In this document: in pieces, positions 15,580 to 22,218 of the stretch
Position numbering within the stretch: position 1 is the stretch's first letter
Layout: each line of letters starts with the position of its first letter
Origin: JANNPJ01 sp031400005
GTDB lineage: Bacteria > Actinomycetota > Actinomycetes > Actinomycetales > Kineosporiaceae
Direction of reading: 5' to 3'
DNA: 26,759 bases
Assembly: GCA_031400005.1 (NCBI GenBank)
Contig: JANNPJ010000532.1
Coordinates: 1-26,759, forward strand
Translations under genes and position numbers: made by a program
The notes under the pieces: generated by a model
Databases searched by the model: none
Seen by the model: only the letters and a program-made list of their open reading frames with translations
What the model was told of the DNA's origin: nothing

Positions 15580-16518
15580 ATGCCCTCCGACGAGTTCATC
15601 CTCACGTTGGCCTGCCCGGAACAGCGAGGGATCGTCCACGCGGTGTCCAGCTACCTCCTGGAGCACGGCTGCGACATCATCGACAACCGTCAGTTCGGGG
15701 ACCGGAAGACCGGTCGGTTCTTCATGCGCGTCCATTTTGTCACCGACAGCACCGCTGGCACCGACAGCACCTTTAGCACCGCTGACACCCACGGCATCGC
15801 TGGCAGTGGCACCGAGCCCGCTAGTTCCGCGACGTTGACTAGTTCCGCGACATTGAGCCGGGACTTCGCTGCGCTCGGCGACGCTTACCAGATGTCCTGG
15901 CGGCTGGTCGGGGTGGACGAGCGACCGCGCGTCCTGATCATGGTGAGTAAGTTCGGGCATTGCCTGAACGACCTGCTCTACCGCTGGAAGATGGACCAGC
16001 TCAAGGTCGAGCTCCCAGTGATCGTCTCGAACCACCGCGACCTTGAGGACGTCGCGACGGCGGCGGGTATTCCATTCGTCCACATCCCGGTCACCCGGGA
16101 CACCAAGGAGGCGGCCGAGGCCCGGTTGCTGGCGGTGGTGGACGAGTTCGACATCGACCTCGTCGTCCTGGCCCGGTACATGCAAGTGCTCTCGGACGAC
16201 GTTTGCAAGCGACTGGAGGGCCGGGCGATCAACATTCATCACTCGTTCCTGCCCAGTTTCACCGGCGCCCGGCCGTACCACCAAGCCTACGATCGTGGAG
16301 TCAAGGTGATCGGGGCCACCGCGCACTACGTCACCCCGGACCTGGACGAGGGCCCGATCATCGAGCAGGAGCTGATCCGGGTGGATCATGCACATGGGCC
16401 CGAGGAGTTCGTCGTGATCGGCAGGGACGCCGAGTGCCTGGCGCTGGCCCGCGCCGTTCAATGGCACGTCGAGCGCCGCGTGCTGCTGAACGGCTCGCAC
16501 ACCGTCGTCTTCCGCTGA
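15580..16518 (+). CDS. purU: Formyltetrahydrofolate deformylase with an extra linker insertion
   Basis: The enzyme hydrolyses 10-formyl-THF to formate and THF. The N-terminal ACT domain spans about residues 6-54 and the formyltransferase-type catalytic domain about 115-305. The latter contains RPRVLIMVSKFGHCL, INIHHSFLPSFTGA with the catalytic His, and HYVTPDLDEGPII with the catalytic Asp. The ATG at 15580 has a GGAG-like site (AAGGAGCCCGG) before it. At 312 residues it is longer than the usual 280-290, because residues about 56-91 are a Ser/Thr/Ala/Gly-rich insertion between the domains, built from 18-bp tandem duplications. Next to betaine demethylation genes, its likely job is to remove one-carbon units and regenerate THF for dimethylglycine oxidase. 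Likely cotranscribed with betB. Confidence 0.92.
   Translation: MPSDEFILTLACPEQRGIVHAVSSYLLEHGCDIIDNRQFGDRKTGRFFMRVHFVTDSTAGTDSTFSTADTHGIAGSGTEPASSATLTSSATLSRDFAALGDAYQMSWRLVGVDERPRVLIMVSKFGHCLNDLLYRWKMDQLKVELPVIVSNHRDLEDVATAAGIPFVHIPVTRDTKEAAEARLLAVVDEFDIDLVVLARYMQVLSDDVCKRLEGRAINIHHSFLPSFTGARPYHQAYDRGVKVIGATAHYVTPDLDEGPIIEQELIRVDHAHGPEEFVVIGRDAECLALARAVQWHVERRVLLNGSHTVVFR
15741..15856 (+). repeat. Two 18-bp tandem duplications inside purU
   Basis: CACCGACAGCACCGCTGG at 15741-15758 is followed by CACCGACAGCACCTTTAG at 15759-15776. Further on, CTAGTTCCGCGACGTTGA at 15821-15838 is followed by CTAGTTCCGCGACATTGA at 15839-15856, with one mismatch. Both are in frame and lie in the linker between ACT and catalytic domains, giving DSTAGTDSTFSTAD and SSATLTSSATL. 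Confidence 0.9.
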
Positions 16519-16531
16519 GAACCCCCAAACC

Positions 16532-16588
16532 TCCGGCGATCGTGCACAGTTGCCCGGCTGAAGCGAGCAACTGTGCATGATCACCGGA
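16532..16588. repeat. Large inverted repeat between purU and betB
   Basis: A 22-base left arm starting TCCGGCGATCGTGC (16532-16553) and a right arm ending TGATCACCGGA (16567-16588) pair with two imperfections around a 13-base loop. The core CAACTGTGCATGATCAC belongs to a word family dispersed in other gaps of this window. The right arm's end overlaps the probable ribosome binding site of betB (CGGAG), so the hairpin could reduce betB translation or attenuate readthrough. There is no T run, so a standard intrinsic terminator is doubtful. Confidence 0.8.
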
Positions 16589-16595
16589 GAATGAA

Positions 16596-18119
16596 ATGGA
16601 GATACTCCTGATGTCTACCTCGGAAACCGCCATGCACCTGGATGGCGCGCTCTTCATCGACGGCGCGTGGGTCGCGGCGGTGGACGGTGACAGCCGGGAG
16701 GTGATCAACCCCTCGGACGCGTCCGTGCTGCAGCGCATTGACGAGGGCAGCGCCGCCGACGCGCTGGCCGCGGTCGCCGCAGCTCGCCGAGCCTTCGACG
16801 ACGGCCCGTGGCCGACCACGCCCGCCACCGAGCGCTCGGCTTTGCTGTTCAGGGTGGCCGACCTGCTGGCCCGCGATCGCTCGCGGATCGCCCGGGTGGA
16901 GACCCTGGACACCGGCAAGACGCTGACCGAGAGTGGCCTCGACGTGGACGATGTGGTCGCGGTCTTCCGCTATTACGCGGCGTTGGCGGTCGGCGACCCG
17001 GGACGGCTGGTGGACGCCGGCAATCCGGCCGTCCTCAGCCGGGTGGTCTACGAGCCGGTCGGGGTGTGCGCGCTGATCGGGCCGTGGAACTACCCGCTGC
17101 TGCAGATGTCGTGGAAGGTGGCGCCGGCGCTGGCGGCCGGAAACACGGTGGTCCTCAAGCCCAGCGAAGTGACGCCGCTGAGCACGCTGATCCTGGTCGA
17201 ACTGCTGGTCGAGGCCGGGATCCCGGCCGGGGTGGTGAACCTGGTGCTGGGCTCTGGCCCGGCCGTCGGGGCACCGATGGTGGAGAGCCGGGACGTCGAC
17301 CTGGTGTCCTTCACCGGTGGCCTGGCCACCGGCCGGGCGATCATGCGCTCGGCGGCGGAGACAGTGAAGAAGGTGGCCCTGGAGCTGGGTGGCAAGAACC
17401 CGAACATCGTCTTCGCCGATGCCGATCTGGACGCCGCTCTGGACGCCGCGCTGACCGCCGTCTTCCTGCACGCCGGTCAGGTCTGCTCGGCGGGCACCCG
17501 ACTGCTGCTGCACAGCTCCATCCACGATGACTTCGTCACCGAGCTGGCCCGCCGAGCCGAGCTGATCAGGATCGGCAGCGGGTTGGACGAAGCGACCGAA
17601 ATGCCACCGCTGGTTTCTGCTGCTCACCTTGCGAAGGTAGAGGGCTATGTCGCTGTTGGTCTTGCGGAAAGGGCTCGGCTGCTCTGCGGCGGCCAGCGCC
17701 CCAAGGACGCCGCTCTGCAGGATGGTTTCTATTATCAGCCAACCGTTTTCGTCGATTGCCAACGCGAGATGCGGATCGTCCAGGAGGAGACGTTCGGCCC
17801 GATCGTCACCGTGGAGCGGTTCGACACCGAGGACGAGGCCGTGATGCTCGGCAACGATACCGACTACGGCCTGGCCGGTGGGGTGTGGACGGCGGACCGA
17901 GCCAAGGCGCACCGGGTCGCCGGCCGGCTACGGCACGGCACGGTGTGGATCAACGACTTCGGCCCCTACCTGCCGCAGGCCGAGTGGGGCGGGTTCAAGC
18001 TCTCCGGCTCCGGGCGCGAGCTTGGCCCGTCCGGCCTGGCCGAGTACCGCGAGGCCAAGCACGTCTACGAGAACACCGCCCCGGCCGCGCAGTACTGGTT
18101 CTCCGGCGCCAAACCCTGA
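16596..18119 (+). CDS. betB: Betaine aldehyde dehydrogenase (ALDH superfamily)
   Basis: NAD(P)+-dependent oxidation of betaine aldehyde to glycine betaine, the step after choline dehydrogenase. Length is 507 residues from the ATG at 16596; a second ATG at 16611, with GGAG nine bases before it, gives 502. ALDH motifs are complete: IGPWNYPLLQ (161-170) with the oxyanion Asn, VVLKPSEVTPLS for cofactor, FTGGLATGRAIM, the general base Glu263 in LELGGKNPN, the nucleophile Cys297 in GQVCSAG, and EETFGPIV. The C-terminal block NDFGPYLPQAEWGGFKLSGSG is of the betaine/aminoaldehyde type. It follows purU by 77 bases containing a large hairpin. The stretch 17590-17750 is less GC-rich at third positions than the rest. 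Confidence 0.88.
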   Translation: MEILLMSTSETAMHLDGALFIDGAWVAAVDGDSREVINPSDASVLQRIDEGSAADALAAVAAARRAFDDGPWPTTPATERSALLFRVADLLARDRSRIARVETLDTGKTLTESGLDVDDVVAVFRYYAALAVGDPGRLVDAGNPAVLSRVVYEPVGVCALIGPWNYPLLQMSWKVAPALAAGNTVVLKPSEVTPLSTLILVELLVEAGIPAGVVNLVLGSGPAVGAPMVESRDVDLVSFTGGLATGRAIMRSAAETVKKVALELGGKNPNIVFADADLDAALDAALTAVFLHAGQVCSAGTRLLLHSSIHDDFVTELARRAELIRIGSGLDEATEMPPLVSAAHLAKVEGYVAVGLAERARLLCGGQRPKDAALQDGFYYQPTVFVDCQREMRIVQEETFGPIVTVERFDTEDEAVMLGNDTDYGLAGGVWTADRAKAHRVAGRLRHGTVWINDFGPYLPQAEWGGFKLSGSGRELGPSGLAEYREAKHVYENTAPAAQYWFSGAKP

Positions 18120-18155
18120 ATTTGCGGTCGGCGGCAGCAATGTTCCGGTCTGATG

Positions 18156-18207
18156 ACCGGTAGCTACCAGTTTGGCCGTTTTTGAACGCGATTCGGTGGC
18201 TAGCGGG
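18156..18207. repeat. Dispersed inverted repeat, copy 1
   Basis: CCGGTAGCTACC (18158-18169) is the inverted partner of GGTGGCTAGCGG (18195-18206) with two mismatches. The loop differs from copies 2 and 3. It lies in the 234-base gap after betB, where no gene is apparent. Confidence 0.6.
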
Positions 18208-18353
18208 CGCGTTGCGGGAAGCTTGCTGCGATTGATCAACGTAGGCGAACTGGCTGAATTCTTGGGGCCAAGGGGGAAAAGGGCTGCGCGATGATCATCG
18301 GGAATGCTACGTTCGCTCGCCCTGACTTGCACAGCTAGCTCCCAGGAGAACCC

Positions 18354-18896
18354 GTGTCTTTCCAAGACGCCGTGACCACGGTCCTTACCAAGAAATATGC
18401 CGACTTTTCGGGCCGTGCCCGGCGCTCGGAGTATTGGTACTACACCGCCGCGGTGGTTCTGGTCGCGGTCTTGCTGCAGATTGTCGGCAGCATCATGGGT
18501 ACCCAAATCATCTATTACGTCTTCATCTTGGCCACCCTGGTCCCGGGGATCGCCGTCGGCGTCCGTCGGCTGCACGACACCGGTCATTCCGGTTGGTGGT
18601 TGTTGATTGTGTTCATCCCGTTTGCCGGTTTGGTCTTGCTCTACTGGTGCGTTCTGGACGGCGAGCCCGCCACCAACCAGTACGGCCCCTCGCCCAAGGG
18701 CGGCGCGGAGTACGGCCAGGGTGGTCAGGCGCCGTACGGCCAGGGTGGTCAGGCACCGTACGGTCAGGCACCGTACGGTCAGGCACCGCAGGGCCAGGGC
18801 GGTCAGGCGCCGTACGGCCAGGGTGGCCAGGGTGGCCAGGGTGGCCAGGGTGGCCAGGCGCCGTACGGACAGGACGGCAACTGGGGTCAGCGCTGA
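18354..18896 (+). CDS. DUF805 membrane protein with a Gly/Gln/Tyr-rich repeat tail
   Basis: Residues 1-105 form a DUF805 domain: YADFSGRARRSEYWY near the N terminus, three or four hydrophobic segments, and the conserved VRRLHDTGHSGWWLL before the last segment. Residues 110-180 are a low-complexity tail of repeated GQGGQ and APYGQ units. The start is a GTG at 18354 with AGGAG eight bases upstream. Function of DUF805 is unknown. Actinobacterial members often carry Gly/Gln/Pro/Tyr tails, and such tails may drive self-association or surface interactions. The gene stands alone with its own terminator and has no evident link to betaine metabolism. Confidence 0.9.
   Translation: MSFQDAVTTVLTKKYADFSGRARRSEYWYYTAAVVLVAVLLQIVGSIMGTQIIYYVFILATLVPGIAVGVRRLHDTGHSGWWLLIVFIPFAGLVLLYWCVLDGEPATNQYGPSPKGGAEYGQGGQAPYGQGGQAPYGQAPYGQAPQGQGGQAPYGQGGQGGQGGQGGQAPYGQDGNWGQR
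18714..18870 (+). repeat. In-frame tandem repeats encoding the DUF805 tail
   Basis: Units of 9, 15 and 24 bases mix GGCCAGGGTGGT with CAGGCGCCGTAC. The most regular part is four consecutive GGCCAGGGT units (about 18820-18855). All unit lengths are multiples of three, so changes in copy number keep the frame. Confidence 0.9.
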
Positions 18897-18910
18897 CCGT
18901 TATTGATCAA

Positions 18911-18946
18911 TGATTCCCCCGCCCAGCGCGGGGGAATCATGCTTTT
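18911..18946 (+). terminator. Intrinsic terminator after the DUF805 gene
   Basis: A perfect 12-bp stem (TGATTCCCCCGC with GCGGGGGAATCA) around a five-base loop is followed by TGCTTTT. It begins 15 bases after the stop codon. Confidence 0.9.
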
Positions 18947-19526
18947 GCGGAATAGTGGGCCTTCGGCCAGGGGCCTCCAAGAGGCCGCCCTGCCCGCCGA
19001 ACTCGAGGTCACGGACGGTGCGCCCGAACAGCCGAGTTCGTTGTAAGCAGACGACTTTGGTCACTTTGTTCCGACGATGCTCCGTTATCCCGCCTTCACA
19101 CCCGCCTGCGCTGCGCCAAACCGCCCGGACGACGATGGTTGCACCGGGATACCGGGAGCATCGCCAGAAAGGGCCCGGGGCGGGAGGTGCCCCAGCATGA
19201 TTGCCCGTGATCAAGTCCGCGCAGAGCAGGAGTGCATGATCGCGGCAGGTCTGGCTGCCTCTCGCTGCCCGCGCTGAGGGTGATCCGACACCGCTTCGTG
19301 GCGATGCTCAGGTGATACTCCCGGTAGCTACCAAAAACCGCTTGCTGATCATGTTTTCGGGTGGATAGCGGGAGCCTGGCCTGAGTATGAGGGGAGCATG
19401 AGGGAGCTTCGATCGCTGGCTCCGGTCGCCGGCCCGCTGGGGATCGGCGGGGTGCAACCGTGCATGATCACGGGGAAGGCTTTGGGTGCGGGAGAGGCGT
19501 ACGTGGTGCGGGGAGGCTTCGGGTGG
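18947..19526. other. Intergenic region of about 580 bases with dispersed repeats only
   Basis: No convincing gene lies between the DUF805 terminator and the end of the convergent iclR gene. The region contains copy 2 of the inverted repeat family (19318-19374), the word GTGCATGATC at 19232 and 19460, and a stretch (19375-19475) alignable with 24639-24720. A minus-strand open frame at 18900-19214 shows no recognised motif. Confidence 0.55.
19318..19374. repeat. Dispersed inverted repeat, copy 2
   Basis: The arm CTCCCGGTAGCTACC pairs with GGTGGATAGCGGGAG across a loop containing CGCTTGCTGATCATGTTTT. Copy 3 (24583-24638) has the same architecture and nearly the same loop. Similarity continues downstream through GGCCCGCTG and CGGCGGGGTGC, so the shared element is about 150 bases long. 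Confidence 0.8.
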
Positions 19527-20363
19527 TCAGGGTTTGGCGTAGTGGCCTAGGCGGGTGCTGATTTCGGTGGCGCCTTGGATCAGGCGCGGCGCGACGGCGC
19601 CGAACAGTTCCGCCGTCAGTCGGTAGGAGGGGCCGGAGACGCTTACTGCGGCAACGACTTTGCCGGAGCCGTCGCGGATTGGGGCGGCGATCGCGGTCAG
19701 CCCGATCTCCAGCTCCTCGTTCGTCGCCGCCCAGCCGAGCCGGACCGCGTCGTCGAGCTGCCGGCCGAGTTCGCCCGGGTCGGTCACGGTCTGCTTGGTG
19801 TGCCGTTCCAGTGGTCCGGCCAGGACGGTCTTGCGCAGCGTCTCGTCGGCGAAGGCGAGCAGCACCTTGCCGCTGGAGGTGGCATGCAGGGCGGTTCGGC
19901 GGCCGATCCAGTTTCGGCTGCCGACCGCGGCGTTGCCGAACTCCTGCAGCACGTTGACCGCGGAGTCCTCGTCCAGGATCGCGATGTTCACCGTCTCGCC
20001 GAGCTCGCGGGCCAGCCGCTCGCAGACCGGCTGGCCTTCCCGGGTGACGTCCAGCCGCCCGGTGGTGGCCGCGGCCAACCGGAGGATGCCCAGACCCAGC
20101 CGATACTTGCCGCGATCACCGACCTGCTCCACCAGTTGACGCCGTTCCAAGGCGGTGACCAGCCGGAAGGCGGTGGACTTGTGCACAGCGAGTTCCGCGG
20201 CGAGTTCAGTGACGCCGACCTCGCCGCGTTGGGCCAGCAGGTCAAGGACGGCCAACGCCCGATCGACGGACTGCACCTGTGCCGGTACCTGAGGGAGAGC
20301 GGCGTCCCCATCCTCTACGTGAGGGGGGACGGCGTGCCCATCGTCGGTCGGTTCGTCCCCCAT
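19527..20363 (-). CDS. IclR-family transcriptional regulator, probable betaine regulon regulator
   Basis: A 278-residue DNA-binding regulator. The N-terminal winged helix-turn-helix is at about 32-90 (VDRALAVLDLL, GVTELAAELAVHKSTAFRLV), and the C-terminal IclR effector domain at about 105-275, with LHATSSGKVLLAF and AAVSVSGPSYRL. The first 28 residues are an acidic, Pro-rich extension. The ATG at 20363 has AAGGTGCAGGT before it. It is divergent from the ferredoxin-reductase-oxygenase operon, and the shared 132-base promoter region holds two palindromes of the kind also found at the dimethylglycine oxidase, betA/purU and transporter promoters. It is therefore the best candidate to control all four, with a pathway metabolite as effector. 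The regulator-operator link is inference. Confidence 0.9.
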   Translation of the reverse strand: MGDEPTDDGHAVPPHVEDGDAALPQVPAQVQSVDRALAVLDLLAQRGEVGVTELAAELAVHKSTAFRLVTALERRQLVEQVGDRGKYRLGLGILRLAAATTGRLDVTREGQPVCERLARELGETVNIAILDEDSAVNVLQEFGNAAVGSRNWIGRRTALHATSSGKVLLAFADETLRKTVLAGPLERHTKQTVTDPGELGRQLDDAVRLGWAATNEELEIGLTAIAAPIRDGSGKVVAAVSVSGPSYRLTAELFGAVAPRLIQGATEISTRLGHYAKP

Positions 20364-20441
20364 ACCTGCACCTTAGCTGCCCCGGACACGACAGCTGGGT
20401 CCGCACAGCTATTGACGGGCTCTCGCGCTACCCGCACGATT

Positions 20442-20477
20442 GTTGCAGATAGCACGATGTGTTGTGGAAGACGCAAC
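20442..20477. promoter_or_regulatory. Paired 17-bp operator candidates between iclR and the Rieske operon
   Basis: GTTGCAGATAGCACGAT (20442-20458) and GTTGTGGAAGACGCAAC (20461-20477) start 19 bp apart. The second is nearly perfect for GTTGCG-N5-CGCAAC. They lie 79-114 bases from the iclR start and 19-54 bases from the ferredoxin start, so they could mediate autoregulation and operon control together. Confidence 0.7.
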
Positions 20478-20495
20478 AGGTAGGAGCTGGTCGGC

Positions 20496-20798
20496 GTGAT
20501 CAAGGTGTGCGCGGTGGCGGACTTGCCCGTGGGCGAGGCCGTCCGGGTCGCGCTCGCGGTGCCGATCGCCGTCTTCAATGTGGCCGGTGACTTCTACGCG
20601 ATCGACGACACCTGCACCCATCAGGATGCCTCGCTGGCCGACGGCTTCCTGGAGGACGACTGCACGGTCGAGTGCCCGCTGCACGCCTCCTGCTTCGACC
20701 TGCGGACCGGTAAGCCCAGTGGGCCGCCGGCCAAGGAGCCGGTGCGGACCCACCCGGTGGTAGTCGAGGACGGCGTTATCTTCGTCGTCCATGACTAG
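20496..20798 (+). CDS. Rieske-type [2Fe-2S] ferredoxin
   Basis: A 100-residue soluble electron carrier. The Rieske cluster ligands are Cys40-x-His42 (DTCTHQDASL) and Cys60-x2-His63 (ECPLHASCFDL). Length and ending (HPVVVEDGVIFV) are those of ferredoxin components of multicomponent ring-hydroxylating or related oxygenases. The start is a GTG at 20496 with AGGAG about nine bases upstream. It is the first gene of an operon with the reductase and oxygenase and would pass electrons from reductase to oxygenase. Confidence 0.92.
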   Translation: MIKVCAVADLPVGEAVRVALAVPIAVFNVAGDFYAIDDTCTHQDASLADGFLEDDCTVECPLHASCFDLRTGKPSGPPAKEPVRTHPVVVEDGVIFVVHD

Positions 20799-20831
20799 CG
20801 TCAGCTGGCTTGAGCAGGGCGAGGAGATCTG

Positions 20832-22139
20832 ATGGACACCATCGCGGTTGTCGGTGCGTCACTTGCCGGGTTGTCGGCCACCAGGGCCCTGCGCGCAGCC
20901 GGCTTCGAGGGCCGGCTGATCGTGATCGGTGAGGAGAAGCACGACCCTTACGACCGGCCGCCGCTGTCCAAGGACTTCCTGGCTGGTCGGCTGGAGACGG
21001 CCGACCTGTCCCTGTCGATACCCACGGACGCCGAGCTCACAGTGGAGTGGCGGCTCGGTCAGCGCGCAACGGGACTGCGGGCCCAAGCAGGCGGCGGGTA
21101 TCTGATCGAACTGGCCGACGACGAGCCGGTCACCTGCGACGGGGTGGTGATCGCCACCGGGGCCCGGGCCCGCCAATTGCCCGACCCGACTGGTGCTGGG
21201 CCGCTCTACGGCGTCCACACCTTGCGCACGCTTGATGACGCGCTGGCGTTGCGGGCCGAACTGGTGCCCGGTGCCAGGCTGGTTGTGGTCGGTGGTGGCT
21301 TCATCGGCGCCGAGATCGCGTCCACTGCGCTCGAGCTCGGAGTGCAGGTGACGCTGATCGAGATGGCGGCGACTGCGCTGGCCGGGCCGCTGGGCGAGGA
21401 ACTCGGTGCGATCTTCGCCGCGCTGCACGTCACTCGCGGGGTGCAGGTGCTCACCGGCGTCCCGGTCGACTCCCTGCTCCCGAAGTCCGCCGACGGCTCC
21501 GAGGACTCGGACGGCTCCGAGGACTCGGACGGCTCAGATGGCTCCGAGGGCACCGATGGCCCTGATCCTGCTGACGACGCTGGTCGGGTGGGCGGCGTCA
21601 GATTGGTGGACGGGCGGATCCTGCCTGCGGACGTCGTCCTGGTGGGGATTGGGTCGATTCCGAACACCGAGTGGCTGGCCGATTCCGGGATCCTCGGGGC
21701 CGGCCCGGGCGGTGACCTGACGGCGGGGGTGGCGATCACCGAGGGCGGCGCGACGAACCTGCCCGGCGTCGTCGCGACCGGTGACTGCGCCGCCGCCCAC
21801 AGCCGATTCGCCGACCGGGTGATCCGGTACGAGCACTGGACGAATGCCCTGCAGCACCCCGCAGTGGCGGTCGCCACCCTGCTCGGCCGGCCCGCACCCC
21901 GGCAGTCGGTCACGGCCGGCGTGCCGTATTTCTGGTCCGACCAGTACGGTCTGCGGCTGCAGTTCGCTGGGCACTACCACCCGGGGGACGTCGTCGAGAT
22001 CGTCGAGGGCGACGTCGCCACCCACAGTTTCGTCGCGGTCTATCGCCGCGAGGGCCGGCCGGTCGCCGTCCTCGGCATCGGTCAGCCCAAAATATTCGGC
22101 CGCTGGCGCAAGCAGCTCGCCGCTGACAACGCCCTCTGA
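20832..22139 (+). CDS. Ferredoxin reductase (FAD-dependent, putidaredoxin reductase type) with acidic insertion
   Basis: The product transfers electrons from NAD(P)H through FAD to the Rieske ferredoxin. The FAD motif VVGASLAGLSATRAL is at 6-20, the NAD motif VVVGGGFIGAEIAS at 151-164, and the second FAD-binding block GVVATGDCAA at 312-321. The family is about 400-410 residues; this one is 435 because residues about 219-250 are an Asp/Ser/Gly/Glu-rich insertion (repeats of GSEDSD) in the NAD domain. The insertion comes from 18-bp tandem repeats and lies where a loop joins strands, so the fold may tolerate it. GAGGAG seven bases before the ATG decides the start. The stop codon lies within the tandem repeats that fill the spacer before the oxygenase gene. 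Confidence 0.92.
   Translation: MDTIAVVGASLAGLSATRALRAAGFEGRLIVIGEEKHDPYDRPPLSKDFLAGRLETADLSLSIPTDAELTVEWRLGQRATGLRAQAGGGYLIELADDEPVTCDGVVIATGARARQLPDPTGAGPLYGVHTLRTLDDALALRAELVPGARLVVVGGGFIGAEIASTALELGVQVTLIEMAATALAGPLGEELGAIFAALHVTRGVQVLTGVPVDSLLPKSADGSEDSDGSEDSDGSDGSEGTDGPDPADDAGRVGGVRLVDGRILPADVVLVGIGSIPNTEWLADSGILGAGPGGDLTAGVAITEGGATNLPGVVATGDCAAAHSRFADRVIRYEHWTNALQHPAVAVATLLGRPAPRQSVTAGVPYFWSDQYGLRLQFAGHYHPGDVVEIVEGDVATHSFVAVYRREGRPVAVLGIGQPKIFGRWRKQLAADNAL
21492..21545 (+). repeat. 18-bp tandem repeats inside the ferredoxin reductase gene
   Basis: GACGGCTCCGAGGACTCG occurs twice without mismatch (21492-21509, 21510-21527) and is followed by a third, diverged unit. It encodes DGSEDS per unit. 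Confidence 0.92.
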
Positions 22140-22218
22140 ACGACAACGCCCTCTCTGAACGACAACGCCACCTGAACGACATCGCCTCTGAACGACAACG
22201 CTCTCTGAAAGGACATCG
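22124..22218 (+). repeat. 16-19-bp tandem repeats between the reductase and oxygenase genes
   Basis: Five to six units resembling TGAACGACAACGCCCTC cover the last codons and stop of the reductase gene and the whole 79-base spacer. The final unit has mutated to TGAAAGGACATCG, which supplies the AAAGGA ribosome binding site directly before the ATG of the oxygenase gene. Expansion of the unit that contains the stop and start signals seems likely. Confidence 0.88.

Noticed and set aside
16581..17912. Open frame of 443 codons antisense to betB
   Set aside because: A typical GC-rich shadow frame. The sense strand carries all ALDH motifs, and the antisense text is His/Gly/Arg-rich without motifs.
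18900..19214. Minus-strand open frame of 104 codons downstream of DUF805
   Set aside because: It starts in repeat-containing intergenic DNA, includes the DUF805 terminator and shows no conserved motif. It remains a weak candidate only.
18947..19300. Possible tRNA or small RNA with several short hairpins
   Set aside because: I could not fold a cloverleaf or find a T-arm in register. The hairpins are short and common in GC-rich DNA.
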